A stretch of 64,000 bases of DNA from Amphritea opalescens. Its GTDB lineage: Bacteria; Pseudomonadota; Gammaproteobacteria; Pseudomonadales; Balneatricaceae. The stretch covers positions 248,001 through 312,000 of the forward strand of contig NZ_RQXW01000001.1 of assembly GCF_003957515.1 (NCBI RefSeq), read 5' to 3'. Each line of letters opens with the position of its first letter. Position 1 is the stretch's first letter. Positions 47,774-57,562 of the stretch are shown piece by piece. The translations under genes and the position numbers were made by a program. Under the pieces are notes generated by a model. It worked only from the letters and a program-made list of their open reading frames with translations. It ran no database searches and was not told where the DNA came from.

Positions 47774-50566
47774 ATGAGTTACTACTCTGACTACCTAGAA
47801 GAAATAGAGATTCGTAAAAACGACCTTGGCCTGCATCCTAAACCGATTGATAGCGCTGAGCTACTTTCTGAAATCATTGCCCAGATTAAAGACGTTGGTA
47901 ATGAGCATCGCGAAGAATCTTTGAACTTCTTCATCTACAACACGCTACCGGGTACTACGCCAGCGGCTGTTGTTAAAGCGGCTTTTCTGAAAGACATCGC
48001 TCTGGGTAAAGAAACTGTTGCAGAGATCTCTCCTGAATTTGCACTTGAGCAACTATCTCACATGAAAGGCGGTCCTTCTGTTGAAGTACTGCTGGATATC
48101 GCGCTGTCTGACGATGCTCAGGCGGCTGCTGCGGGTGAAGTTCTGAAGTCTCAGGTATTCCTGTATGACGCAGACTATGCTCGTCTGGCTGACGCTTTCA
48201 AAGCGGGCAACGCCATCGCTAAAGAGCTTCTGGAAAGTTACTCCAAAGCTGAATTCTTCACCAAGTTAGATGACATCCCAGAGAAGATTAAAGTCATTAC
48301 CTATATTGCTGCTGAAGGTGATATCTCTACAGATTTACTCTCTCCGGGTAATCAATCGCACTCCCGTGCTGACCGTGAACTACACGGCCTGTGCATGATC
48401 TCGCCAGAAGCTCAGCAGGAAATCGCTGAGATGGGCAAGCAAAACCCTGATGCTAAAGTGATGCTGATCGCTGAAAAAGGCACCATGGGTGTTGGCTCTT
48501 CCCGTATGTCAGGTGTTAACAACGTGGCACTGTGGGCGGGTGAAAAAACCTCTCCATACATCCCATTCATCAACAACCGTCCGGTCGTTGCAGGTACTAA
48601 CGGTATCGCGCCTATCTTCCTGACAACGGTTGGTGTAACCGGTGGTATCGGTCTTGATCTGAAAAACTGGGTTAAGAAAACCGACGCGAATGGCGAAGTT
48701 GTTCGTAACGAAAGCGGCGATCCAGTACTGGAACAAGCCTACTCAGTCGCGACAGGTACCGTTCTGACGATCGATACTAAAGCTAAGAAGTTGTACAACG
48801 GCGATGAGGAACTGGTTGATATCTCTGATGCTTTCACACCACAAAAAGTGGAATTCATGAAAGCTGGCGGTTCTTACGCGGTCACCTTCGGTAAGAAGCT
48901 GCAAACGTTCGCTGCTGAAACCTTGGGTGTTGAAGCGCCTGCTGTTTACGCGCCATCTAAAGAGATCTCTAACGAAGGTCAAGGCCTGACCGCTGTTGAG
49001 AAGATCTTCAACCGCAACGCAGTAGGTGTTGCCTCTAAGACGCCTTTGCACACAGGCTCTGATGTTCGCGTTAAAGTAAATATCGTCGGTTCTCAGGATA
49101 CGACTGGTCCTATGACCTGTCAGGAACTGGAAGCGATGGCAGCTTCTACTATCTCTACTAGCGTTGATGGTGCTTTCCAATCCGGTTGTCACACTGCCTC
49201 TGTATGGGATAACAAAGCGAAGGCAAACACGCCTAAGCTGATGGCGTTCATGAACGCGTTTGGCGTTATCACCGCACGTGACCCGAAACATGTTTACCTT
49301 TCAATGACTGACGTTATTCACAAAGTATTGAATGACATTACCGTTGACGACCGCGCAATTATCATCGGTGGTGACTCTCACACCCGTATGTCTAAGGGTG
49401 TGGCGTTCGGTGCTGACTCCGGTACGGTTGCGATCGCACTGGCAACAGGTGAAGCGGCTATGCCAATCCCTGAGTCTGTCAAGGTTACCTTCAAAGGTAA
49501 GATGCAGCCTCACATGGATTTCCGTGACATCGTACATGCGACTCAAGCACAAATGCTGAAGACGTTTGGTGGTGAAAACGTATTCCAGGGTCGTGTTATT
49601 GAAGTACAGATCGGTACGCTGTTGGCTGACCAAGCCTTTACTTTCACTGACTGGACTGCAGAAATGAAAGCGAAAGCTTCTATCTGTATCTCTACTGACG
49701 ACACGCTGATCCAGTCTCTGGAACTGGCTAAGTCCCGTATCCAGATCATGATCGATAAAGGTATGGATAACGAAGCGGCTATGCTGCAAGGTCTGATTGA
49801 CCTGGCAGACAAGCGTATCGCTGAAGTGAAATCCGGCGAAGCGCCAGCTCTGGCTCCGGATGACAACGCTAAGTATTACGCTGAGCTTGTTGTTGATCTA
49901 GACGTTATCAATGAGCCAATGATTGCTGACCCAGACGTTAACAACGAAGACGTTTCTAAGCGTTACACCCACGATGTGATTCGTCCTGCGTCATACTACG
50001 ATGGCCGTAAGGTTGATCTAGGCTTCGTTGGTTCTTGTATGGTTCACAAAGGCGATATGCAGATCATCGCTGCAATGCTGCGTAACCTAGAGAAGAAAGG
50101 TCCTGTTACCTTTAAAGCGCCATTGGTTGTTGCGCCACCGACTTACAACATCGTTGACGAACTGAAAGCCGAAGGTGATTGGGCGCTGCTGGAGAAATTC
50201 GCTGGCTTCGAATTCTCTGATGCGCATCCAAAAGAAGCAGCACGTACCAAGTACGAAAATATCATGTACCTGGAACGTCCTGGATGTAACCTGTGTATGG
50301 GTAACCAAGAAAAAGCAGAGCCGGGTGACACCGTGCTGGCTACCTCTACCCGCCTGTTCCAAGGCCGTGTTGTTGAAGATGCCGAAGGGAAGAAAGGTGA
50401 GTCGCTGTTGGGTTCTACCCCAATGGTTGTGCTGTCTTGTGTCCTAGGTCGCTTCCCAACACTGGAAGAGTACAAAGAAGCGGTTGAAGGTATCGATCTG
50501 ACTACTTTCACGCCGCCGACTCACGACTTGAGTGTCGCGCATACTATCCCTGCCGCACGTATCTAA
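47774..50566 (+). CDS. Long AcnB-type aconitate hydratase (possible 2-methylisocitrate dehydratase)
   Basis: 930 residues, about 65 longer than standard AcnB. The order is that of AcnB: an N-terminal HEAT-like domain (1-160), the swivel domain (YIAAEGDISTDLLSPG, KGTMGVGSSRMSGVNN), then the three-domain core with [36 protein letters not shown] and cluster cysteines in FVGSCMVHKGD and ERPGCNLCMGNQ. It is clearly different from the acnB 0.4 kb away and resembles the long form common in Bacteroidetes; that likeness is from memory. Own promoter and terminator. Could act on citrate or 2-methylcitrate. Confidence 0.9.
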   Translation: MSYYSDYLEEIEIRKNDLGLHPKPIDSAELLSEIIAQIKDVGNEHREESLNFFIYNTLPGTTPAAVVKAAFLKDIALGKETVAEISPEFALEQLSHMKGGPSVEVLLDIALSDDAQAAAAGEVLKSQVFLYDADYARLADAFKAGNAIAKELLESYSKAEFFTKLDDIPEKIKVITYIAAEGDISTDLLSPGNQSHSRADRELHGLCMISPEAQQEIAEMGKQNPDAKVMLIAEKGTMGVGSSRMSGVNNVALWAGEKTSPYIPFINNRPVVAGTNGIAPIFLTTVGVTGGIGLDLKNWVKKTDANGEVVRNESGDPVLEQAYSVATGTVLTIDTKAKKLYNGDEELVDISDAFTPQKVEFMKAGGSYAVTFGKKLQTFAAETLGVEAPAVYAPSKEISNEGQGLTAVEKIFNRNAVGVASKTPLHTGSDVRVKVNIVGSQDTTGPMTCQELEAMAASTISTSVDGAFQSGCHTASVWDNKAKANTPKLMAFMNAFGVITARDPKHVYLSMTDVIHKVLNDITVDDRAIIIGGDSHTRMSKGVAFGADSGTVAIALATGEAAMPIPESVKVTFKGKMQPHMDFRDIVHATQAQMLKTFGGENVFQGRVIEVQIGTLLADQAFTFTDWTAEMKAKASICISTDDTLIQSLELAKSRIQIMIDKGMDNEAAMLQGLIDLADKRIAEVKSGEAPALAPDDNAKYYAELVVDLDVINEPMIADPDVNNEDVSKRYTHDVIRPASYYDGRKVDLGFVGSCMVHKGDMQIIAAMLRNLEKKGPVTFKAPLVVAPPTYNIVDELKAEGDWALLEKFAGFEFSDAHPKEAARTKYENIMYLERPGCNLCMGNQEKAEPGDTVLATSTRLFQGRVVEDAEGKKGESLLGSTPMVVLSCVLGRFPTLEEYKEAVEGIDLTTFTPPTHDLSVAHTIPAARI

Positions 50567-50587
50567 TTATTGATAAGGTGCTAACAG

Positions 50588-50615
50588 AAAAGCCCTGATT
50601 CTTCAGGGCTTTTTT
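50588..50615 (+). terminator. Terminator of the AcnB variant
   Basis: AAAAGCCCTG and CAGGGCTTTT with a six-base loop and T-run. Confidence 0.85.
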
Positions 50616-50990
50616 ATGTCTGCGGGTTGGCTTTTCGTGCTGATTCCTGCCGATTAAGGTCTCATTAGCCGCGCTTTTCGCCAAACGTACAGCACGTCGT
50701 TTTGTGGCAGATATCGATTGTGTTCCATCCATCAGGATGACCTTCATCGATATAAACTGGCGAACGGCTTTAGCGCGCTATCTCTCTGCTACAAGTGATG
50801 TCAGAAGGTTTTTAGCTCAGTTTTTACTTCAGAACTTTCTGCTAACTTTCCGCTAACTATCTGCGCCATCTCTATCGGCAATCAGGGGCAAAAAAAATCC
50901 GATGTTGATATCAACATCGGATTTTTATCAGGCCTTTTTATCATTCACATGCTTAAGTGAACAGCATGCTATCAATAGGCGATTTAACGG
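50616..50990. other. Gap between two convergent aconitase genes
   Basis: Holds the bidirectional terminator described at 50894-50925. No gene is seen in the rest. Confidence 0.5.
50894..50925. terminator. Perfect palindromic terminator downstream of acnB
   Basis: Sixteen-base arms centred on GATATC, with A-run before and T-run after, so it can stop transcription from both sides. Confidence 0.8.
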
Positions 50991-53585
50991 TTAAGCCGTG
51001 ACGATAACGTTTGACGCTTTATCGATATAGGAGTCGATTTGATCGAAGTTCAGATAGCGATAAACATCAGCCGCCATGCTGTCGATCTTAGTCGCGTATT
51101 CCATATATTCGTCAACCGATGGGATCTTACCAAGCAGTGCGGCTACCGCTGCCAGTTCAGCAGAAGAGAGGTAGACGTTAGCGCCATTACCCAAACGGTT
51201 CGGGAAGTTACGGGTAGAGGTTGATACCACGGTTGTGTTATCGCCTACACGCGCTTGGTTACCCATACAGAGGGAGCAACCAGGCATCTCGATACGTGCG
51301 CCGGCTCTACCGAAGATGTTGTAGTAGCCTTCCTCAGTCAGCTGAGCAGCATCCATTTTGGTAGGCGGTGCAATCCACATACGGGTTGGGATGGTTGCGC
51401 CAGATGCTTCCAGCAGTTTACCCGCAGCACGGAAGTGGCCGATGTTAGTCATGCAGGAACCGAGGAAGACTTCATCGATATGTGTGCCAGCAACATCAGA
51501 CAGCAGCTTAACGTCATCAGGATCGTTAGGGCAGGCCAGGATAGGCTCTTTAACGTCATCTAGATTGATTTCAATGACCGCTGCATACTCAGCATCGGCA
51601 TCGGCTTCCATCAGTGTTGGGTTAGCTAGCCACTCTTGCATACCTTTGATACGACGCTCGATGGTACGCGGATCGCCGTAACCTTCAGAGATCATCCACT
51701 TCAACATGGTGATGTTAGAGTTGAGGTATTCTTTGATCGGTGCTTCGCCGAGCTTGATAGAACAAGCCGCCGCGGAACGTTCTGCGGCAGAGTCAGACAG
51801 TTCGAACGCCTGCTCAACTTTCAGATCTGGCAGACCTTCAATTTCAAGAATACGACCGGAGAAGATGTTTTTCTTACCGGCTTTAGCAACGGTCAGCAGA
51901 CCCTGCTTGATGGCGTAGTAAGGGATGGCGTTAACCAAGTCACGCAGGGTAATACCCGGCTGTAGTGTGGTGCCCTTAAAGCGAACCAAGACAGACTCCG
52001 GCATATCCAAAGGCATAACACCGGTGGCCGCCGCAAAGGCAACCAGACCAGAACCCGCGGGGAAAGAGATACCGATAGGGAAACGGGTGTGGGAGTCACC
52101 ACCGGTACCGACAGTATCGGGCAGCAGCATACGGTTCAGCCAAGAGTGAATAACACCGTCACCAGGGCGCAGTGAAACACCGCCACGGTTCATGATGAAA
52201 TCAGGTAGGGTGTGGTGGGTCTGAACGTCAATGGGCTTAGGATAAGCCGCCGTGTGACAGAATGACTGCATGGTTAGGTCAGCAGAGAAGCCCAAACAAG
52301 CTAAGTCTTTCAATTCGTCACGGGTCATCGGACCGGTGGTATCCTGAGAGCCAACCGTGGTCATCTTAGGTTCGCAGTAGGTGCCAGGACGGACGCCATC
52401 AACGCCGCAGGCTTTACCCACCATTTTCTGCGCCAGTGAGAAACCTTTGCCGGTATCGACAGGTTGCTCCGGTTTGCGGAATAGATCGACAGGGCCTAGG
52501 CCTAAGGCTTCACGGGCGCGTTCAGTCAGACCGCGACCGATGATCAGAGGGATACGGCCACCGGCACGTACTTCGTCCAGAATAACCGGTGTTTTAAGAC
52601 TGAATTCACTCAGTAATTCACCGGTTTCAGCGTTTTTAGCGACGCCTTCGTATGGGTAAACGTCAACGACGTCGCCCATGTTCATTTTTTCAACATCCAT
52701 TTCGATCGGCAGGGCGCCAGCATCTTCCATGGTGTTGAAGAAAATAGGCGCAATCTTGCCACCGAAGCAGTAACCGCCAGCACGTTTGTTGGGTACGTGT
52801 GGAATATCGTCGCCGAAGAACCAGAGTACAGAGTTAGTGGCTGATTTACGTGAAGAACCGGTACCCACAACATCACCGACATAGGCAACTGGATGGCCTT
52901 TAGCTTTAACCTCTTCGATCTGTTTCAGAGGACCAACGCTACCCGGTGTAACAGGCTCGATACCATCACGTTCCATTTTCAGCATGGCATTTGCGTGCAG
53001 TGGAATGTCGGGACGGGTAAAGGCATCTGGAGCAGGAGAGAGGTCGTCGGTGTTGGTTTCGCCGGTGACCTTAAAGACGGTAACGGTGATTTTCTCAGGC
53101 AGTTCTGGCTTAGTGGTAAACCACTCACCGGCGGCCCATGATTCCATGACTTGCTTAGCAAAGGTGTTGCCGGCATCTGCTTTATCTTTGACATCATGGA
53201 AAGCATCAAACATCAGCAGCGTGTGCGACAGGGCTTTAACGGCTGTCGGTGCTAACGCTTCTTCATCGAGAGCCGCAATCAATGGTTGGATATTGTAACC
53301 ACCCAGCATCGTACCGAGTAGTTCAACGGCTTTAACTTTGTCAATCAGTGGGGATTCGGCTTCGCCCTTAGCGATAGCGGCCAAGAAGCCTGCTTTAACG
53401 TAAGCGGCTTGGTCAACACCGGCGGGAACGCGGTTTTCTAACAGTTCTAGGATAAATGCTTCTTCGCCAGCGGGGGGATTCTTCAATAGCTCAACCAGTG
53501 CAGCGGTTTGATCTGCATCCAGCGGTTTGGCTGGCACGCCTTCTTGGGCGCGTTCTTCTACATGTTTACGATAAGCTTCAAGCAC
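50991..53585 (-). CDS. acnB: Bifunctional aconitate hydratase 2/2-methylisocitrate dehydratase
   Basis: Main TCA aconitase of enterics and pseudomonads; also dehydrates 2-methylcitrate products. 864 residues, within one of E. coli AcnB (865). The start is GTG 53585, reading [15 protein letters not shown], seven bases after GAGGTG; a longer frame to 53654 runs through the leader. Cluster cysteines lie in [12 protein letters not shown] and [15 protein letters not shown], with [19 protein letters not shown] in the core. A promoter TTAACT-N17-TAGAAT is seen at 53686-53714. Confidence 0.96.
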   Translation of the reverse strand: MLEAYRKHVEERAQEGVPAKPLDADQTAALVELLKNPPAGEEAFILELLENRVPAGVDQAAYVKAGFLAAIAKGEAESPLIDKVKAVELLGTMLGGYNIQPLIAALDEEALAPTAVKALSHTLLMFDAFHDVKDKADAGNTFAKQVMESWAAGEWFTTKPELPEKITVTVFKVTGETNTDDLSPAPDAFTRPDIPLHANAMLKMERDGIEPVTPGSVGPLKQIEEVKAKGHPVAYVGDVVGTGSSRKSATNSVLWFFGDDIPHVPNKRAGGYCFGGKIAPIFFNTMEDAGALPIEMDVEKMNMGDVVDVYPYEGVAKNAETGELLSEFSLKTPVILDEVRAGGRIPLIIGRGLTERAREALGLGPVDLFRKPEQPVDTGKGFSLAQKMVGKACGVDGVRPGTYCEPKMTTVGSQDTTGPMTRDELKDLACLGFSADLTMQSFCHTAAYPKPIDVQTHHTLPDFIMNRGGVSLRPGDGVIHSWLNRMLLPDTVGTGGDSHTRFPIGISFPAGSGLVAFAAATGVMPLDMPESVLVRFKGTTLQPGITLRDLVNAIPYYAIKQGLLTVAKAGKKNIFSGRILEIEGLPDLKVEQAFELSDSAAERSAAACSIKLGEAPIKEYLNSNITMLKWMISEGYGDPRTIERRIKGMQEWLANPTLMEADADAEYAAVIEINLDDVKEPILACPNDPDDVKLLSDVAGTHIDEVFLGSCMTNIGHFRAAGKLLEASGATIPTRMWIAPPTKMDAAQLTEEGYYNIFGRAGARIEMPGCSLCMGNQARVGDNTTVVSTSTRNFPNRLGNGANVYLSSAELAAVAALLGKIPSVDEYMEYATKIDSMAADVYRYLNFDQIDSYIDKASNVIVTA

Positions 53586-53685
53586 GATATACACCTCATC
53601 TGTTATCTCTACCAGAGGGTACTTCTGTGTGACGATCTGGCAGTCGATCGACATAGAAGACGTCGATCTTAAATTGGCGGGGTAA

Positions 53686-53714
53686 ATTCTAGCCTAAACC
53701 GGCTATATAGTTAA
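53686..53714 (-). promoter_or_regulatory. Promoter of acnB
   Basis: On the minus strand TTAACT (53709-53714), 17 bases, TAGAAT (53686-53691), about 100 bases before the start. Confidence 0.5.
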
Positions 53715-54010
53715 GATTTATAGGTATTCTTGCAGCTAATACTTTCTGTTTAGTCTGGCCTATGCTAGGGCTAAGTGGATGTATTGGCGAGTGGATTCGA
53801 TATTTTTCACTTCATGATGTAGATCAAGCTTAGCGCGCTATCCTGAGTCAAGGGGTATTGATTTATGTATCATGCCTCAATAGTCAATCAGATCTTGATG
53901 GCTGCATTTATTAATATGTTTCATTTAGCATTATCGTTTGTATCGGGTTAGTCCGGCTGTTGTACGTTTTAGCCGGAGCTGATTCATCTAAGCAGTATGA
54001 GGACAGGCTT
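53715..54010. other. Rest of the gap between acnB and the signalling cluster
   Basis: AT-rich, no gene recognised; presumably holds the promoter of the downstream plus-strand cluster. Confidence 0.35.
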
Positions 54011-54463
54011 GTGAATTCACCTATTTGGGCTGCCGTTTCCGGTTGGGAACTGAACGCTGAGCTTGAAGGGCCAAATGCCCTGAATATCGAAACCCTCTTT
54101 ATCGCGCTAGAAGGTAAAGGGCTGATCTACGATGGACCTCATAAGTCGATATTGTTGCAGCACTACAATCGTTTTGTTGCCGCTAATCCGAACAATCTTC
54201 GTCATCAGGTGCAGCGGGTTTATCTGGCGATCTTATGCCATGACTCAGATGAGTTGGTCGGCGCATTAGTCGATCTATTGATAACCCTTGATGGGCGCGG
54301 TAAGGCTTTACAGCAGCGGTTATTAGAGCAGGGTGAATCACTATTGAGTGAAGCTGACCTTGCGCTGTTTAAGGATAGTGTTGCGCAGGGCGACAACCAA
54401 CAGTTGTTGTCGTTGAATAAGCCGAAGTCGGTGCTGTGCAACGGTGATTTTTCGCTTCATTAA
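54011..54463 (+). CDS. Hypothetical protein, first gene of the roadblock cluster
   Basis: 150 residues if begun at GTG 54011, which follows GAGGACAG; a TTG at 53960 is a weaker choice. It is helical and acidic, without signal peptide or membrane segment, and I recognise no domain. Typical stretches are ETLFIALEGKGLIYDGPHK and VQRVYLAILCHDSDELV. It is 38 bases before the degenerate-receiver gene on the same strand, so it probably belongs to that transcript. Confidence 0.6.
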   Translation: MNSPIWAAVSGWELNAELEGPNALNIETLFIALEGKGLIYDGPHKSILLQHYNRFVAANPNNLRHQVQRVYLAILCHDSDELVGALVDLLITLDGRGKALQQRLLEQGESLLSEADLALFKDSVAQGDNQQLLSLNKPKSVLCNGDFSLH

Positions 54464-54501
54464 ATTGAATTTACTATTTTGGCTTAACGGAGTGGGCGGT
54501 C

Positions 54502-55869
54502 GTGGGAGTATCTCATATCAAACTGGCTAAGCGGACAGTCAACAGCGTTCTTCAGCTGAGTATTGTTGGTTTCGAGTTGCAATCGAAGACCGCGATAGAG
54601 CTGTTTTTTATGCAACATCAGCACTTATATACGCTGGTGCCCGTCGATCATGCTGAGGTGTTGGTTTTTGATATGGAACACCCAGCGGTTAAACCATTGG
54701 TTGAACAGTACCGCGGCCTGCGACCGATCGTTGCCGTGACCGCTACTGAACAGCAGTTCCCCGGATTTGTGACCCTGCGTAAACCCCTTGAGGGCAAGCG
54801 GCTGTTACAAGCGATTCAGCAGGCCTTTGATCTCTTTTCGCCCGATAAACCACTCGATAAGCAACCCGATAAGCCGCAGAGCTTGCGTCGCAGTGTCAGT
54901 AGCGAAGGCGAAAAAGCATTTCAAGCGTATCAAAAGCGTTTAGCTGCCGAGCGTCAGGCGATCGCCGACTATCAGGCGAGCAGTACCGATCACGAACTCA
55001 GCGTCGCTGATATACGCCAGCGTTTTCAGCTGAACCCCGATGACAGATCGAGCCGCCACGCGCTTGCTGATGGTAATGATTCGCCGTCTGAAGCTGTTAA
55101 CTTAGAGGCTTCTGCTAACGCTGATCATCCGGTCATCACACCGGCAACGGACATTGCACCTGAATCCGCATCTGAATCCACACCGCTGTCTGCTTCCGAT
55201 ACTGATATCGAGATTGAATATAAAGCCGAGGGTGAAACACCGGATCATCAGTCGGTGGATAGCAAACCGAAACTGACCTATCAGATGGTCTATGAATGCT
55301 GCGGTAATGCACCGGACGTTGATTTGGCTGAGCCTGATCAGCGCCGTCGAGTGTTCTTCAAAAAAGATTCCACACTGTTAGCTATTTTGCTTGAGGTGGT
55401 TAACGAAGGTAAGGCACGTAGTTTGCCCGTCGAAGTGGTCGGGTTGCCGGGGACATTAACCTATCTACCAGAACCCCAGCAATTTATGTTTGATTTTAGT
55501 GACGACCTTTGGATACCACTGGCGCTCACGCGTTTTGGTTATCAGGAGTTGACGTTAAGTGTGTGTCCCGATCTTGAGGTTGATCGTGCGAGTGTCACGG
55601 TGATCAACCGAGATGAGTTGATCTGGAAGCTGGCGTTATGGACATCAAAGGGCCGGCTGGACCGTATGATTGATCCGCAGCGGCCTTATCAGTTGAGCGG
55701 GTCTGTGGATATTGATCGACTCTTGCCGATTCCCCATCTTGCCACGATGGCTAAACTGTGGGGGCGACATCGTTTATCGGCGATTGAAGTCATTAAAGCG
55801 CTGAAAATTCATCAGCGTTATGTGTTTGCCTTTATGACGGCGGCCTATGCCTTGGGCGCGCTCGAGTAA
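54502..55869 (+). CDS. Degenerate receiver domain protein with winged-helix-like C-terminus
   Basis: 455 residues. Residues 15-112 have the CheY layout: strand LQLSIVGF, VLVFDME with Asp57 at the phospho-acceptor place, VAVTAT with Thr80, and LRKPL with Lys94, ending in a helix. The paired acids that bind metal in true receivers are missing, so phosphorylation is doubtful. A charged variable linker (about 115-260) follows. The C-terminal 190 residues end in helices (RHRLSAIEVIKALKIHQRYV, FAFMTAAYALGAL) that look like a winged helix. GTG 54502 after GGAG. The role is unknown; context suggests signalling with the roadblock proteins. Confidence 0.6.
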   Translation: MGVSHIKLAKRTVNSVLQLSIVGFELQSKTAIELFFMQHQHLYTLVPVDHAEVLVFDMEHPAVKPLVEQYRGLRPIVAVTATEQQFPGFVTLRKPLEGKRLLQAIQQAFDLFSPDKPLDKQPDKPQSLRRSVSSEGEKAFQAYQKRLAAERQAIADYQASSTDHELSVADIRQRFQLNPDDRSSRHALADGNDSPSEAVNLEASANADHPVITPATDIAPESASESTPLSASDTDIEIEYKAEGETPDHQSVDSKPKLTYQMVYECCGNAPDVDLAEPDQRRRVFFKKDSTLLAILLEVVNEGKARSLPVEVVGLPGTLTYLPEPQQFMFDFSDDLWIPLALTRFGYQELTLSVCPDLEVDRASVTVINRDELIWKLALWTSKGRLDRMIDPQRPYQLSGSVDIDRLLPIPHLATMAKLWGRHRLSAIEVIKALKIHQRYVFAFMTAAYALGALE

Positions 55870-55952
55870 TCATTGTTTTTAGAGCCGCCCACAGACCGTT
55901 GTTATCACGGTGGTGAGGGCTTTTATTATTAATCTGTGTCGGAGAGATTTGG

Positions 55953-56588
55953 GTGGGAGATTATAATCAGGACTCTATTCGTTATATCGCAATTACCCCA
56001 AGCGGAGCCTACTTTGCAACCTTAAACTCGGCCTCGGATGATGCGCGGGCCATGTTGTTGCAGCTGCTATCGACCGATTTTGAACTGCTTTATTCGCTGG
56101 AGTTGGTTGCCGAGCTTGCCGATCTGGATGAAACGCAAGCGATGGGATTGTTTCAACAGTTACTCGACCGTGGTTTTGTGGCCCTATCTGAGACGCCGCC
56201 TGAGATTCAGCGGGGGCCGCTTGAGGACATTCTGCCCGCGCTGTTACAGCAGGTATCCAGTAGCGGTAAGGCGTTATTGGCCGATGATCAGGGTTTTTGT
56301 CTTTCATCGGCCGGTTACTCGGTTGAGCAGTCGGAAACCTTAGCAGCTCTGGCGGCCGATCTGCTGTCACTGCAGGAGCGGCATAAACATATTCTGACTA
56401 GCGATCTAGGGCTGGCAGGGGATTCCTGGGGTGTTATGAATGCCGCGGGGCAGAGTCAGGTCGGTTGTTGGGTTGTTTATATCGGGCATCAGCGCTTTAC
56501 GCTGGTGATCGCCGATATGCCTAAACTAAACCAACAAGCATTTGCTGAAATTTTAGCGAGCCTAGCGCGTCGCTATCTGGACTATTAA
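55953..56588 (+). CDS. Winged-helix-like plus roadblock-like protein
   Basis: 211 residues. The first about 80 read like a winged helix (LLQLLSTDFELLYSLELVAE, FQQLLDRGFVAL). The second half has the roadblock/LC7 pattern: GKALLADDQGFCLSSAGYS followed by a long helix and the strands CWVVYIGHQRFTLVIADM. GTG 55953 follows GGAGAG. It stands 83 bases after the receiver-like gene and 55 before the canonical roadblock gene. Roadblock proteins usually regulate small Ras-like GTPases, but none is encoded in the window. Confidence 0.58.
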   Translation: MGDYNQDSIRYIAITPSGAYFATLNSASDDARAMLLQLLSTDFELLYSLELVAELADLDETQAMGLFQQLLDRGFVALSETPPEIQRGPLEDILPALLQQVSSSGKALLADDQGFCLSSAGYSVEQSETLAALAADLLSLQERHKHILTSDLGLAGDSWGVMNAAGQSQVGCWVVYIGHQRFTLVIADMPKLNQQAFAEILASLARRYLDY

Positions 56589-56643
56589 TCATTGGAATTT
56601 AATAAGCTTCCATAACGGAAGCCTTTACGGAAGGAGTTTTTCT

Positions 56644-57006
56644 ATGCGTTCTGAGATGCTTACCTCTATTTTGAGTGATCTCAACGGCACTTCAGCAGAT
56701 ATTGAAGCGTCAGCCGTCATCTCGACAGATGGGTTGATGATTGCTGCGTTGCTGCCATCGAGTATGGATGAAGACCGCGTCGGTGCGATGAGTGCTGCCA
56801 TGCTGTCATTGGGCGAACGCACCGCCAAAGAGCTTGCCCGTGGTGAGCTTGAGCAGGTCTTGGTGAAAGGGGATGAGGGTTATATTTTAATGACCCACGC
56901 AAACCAAGATTCAGTACTGACGGTGGTGGCGAAGCCAAATGCACGTTTGGGATTGATTTTTCTAGACGTGAAACGGGCGGCAGAAGCCATCGGTAAGATC
57001 CTTTAA
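56644..57006 (+). CDS. Roadblock/LC7 domain protein
   Basis: 120 residues, almost all one roadblock/LC7 domain: DIEASAVISTDGLMIAALLP, a central helix (RVGAMSAAMLSLGERTAKEL), LEQVLVKGDEGYILMTHA, and a final LDVKRAAEAIGKIL helix. It resembles MglB, the activator of the polarity GTPase MglA. No MglA gene is next to it. AAGGAG precedes ATG 56644. Middle gene of the cluster. Confidence 0.87.
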   Translation: MRSEMLTSILSDLNGTSADIEASAVISTDGLMIAALLPSSMDEDRVGAMSAAMLSLGERTAKELARGELEQVLVKGDEGYILMTHANQDSVLTVVAKPNARLGLIFLDVKRAAEAIGKIL

Positions 57007-57068
57007 TTGTTAATCTTAGGCGCTTAATCATGGATGAAACCGATATCAAGGATGATAACGGAGCCTGA

Positions 57069-57557
57069 GTGAAGAAGGCAGGAAGTATGTCTGAACAAGA
57101 TACTGGTGAGACAGGTACCGTCGAGATTACCTATTTTGATGGTACTAAGCGCACGGCAACGGTTGTTGATCGAGAGGTGCCTTACCCCGATGGCAAGTTG
57201 ATTGTGTCTCGTACTGATCCGAAGGGTGTGATTACCCATGCGAATCAGGCGTTTATTGATATGTCCGGTTACTGTGAAAGTGAGTTGATCGGCGCTAACC
57301 ACTATATTCTCCGTCACCCTGATATGCCGGCGGTCGCTTTTAAAGACCTCTGGGATACCATTGGGCGAGGTGAAAAGTGGCATGGCTATGTTAAAAACCT
57401 CTGTAAAGATGGCTCATATTACTGGGTGAAAGCCACGGTTATTCCGAATGTTCGTAATGGCCAGTTAGTTGGTTACACCTCTGTGCGCCGTAAACCCTCT
57501 CGACGTAAGATCGAAGAGAGTGAAGCGCTGTATAAAACCCTGTTGGCTGAGGAGTGA
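57069..57557 (+). CDS. Aer-type PAS domain protein
   Basis: 162 residues, no membrane helix and no output domain. The PAS region (about 40-145) closely follows that of aerotaxis receptors: LIVSRTDPKGVITHANQAF, NHYILRHPDMPAVAFKDLW, then GYVKNLCKDGSYYWVKATV. In Aer this fold binds FAD to sense redox; here flavin binding is inferred. GTG 57069 has GGAG five bases before it; ATG 57087 is an alternative. It overlaps the next gene region, so the two are likely coupled. Confidence 0.84.
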   Translation: MKKAGSMSEQDTGETGTVEITYFDGTKRTATVVDREVPYPDGKLIVSRTDPKGVITHANQAFIDMSGYCESELIGANHYILRHPDMPAVAFKDLWDTIGRGEKWHGYVKNLCKDGSYYWVKATVIPNVRNGQLVGYTSVRRKPSRRKIEESEALYKTLLAEE

Positions 57558-57562
57558 AGACG

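Noticed and set aside
48743-49789. Long antisense frames in the AcnB variant gene (48743-49291 and 49301-49789)
   Set aside because: They lie opposite a well-supported gene, have no ribosome-binding site and no recognisable domain.
53586-53654. 23-residue N-terminal extension of AcnB
   Set aside because: The GTG at 53585 has a good ribosome-binding site and gives the exact family length; the upstream part is leader sequence.
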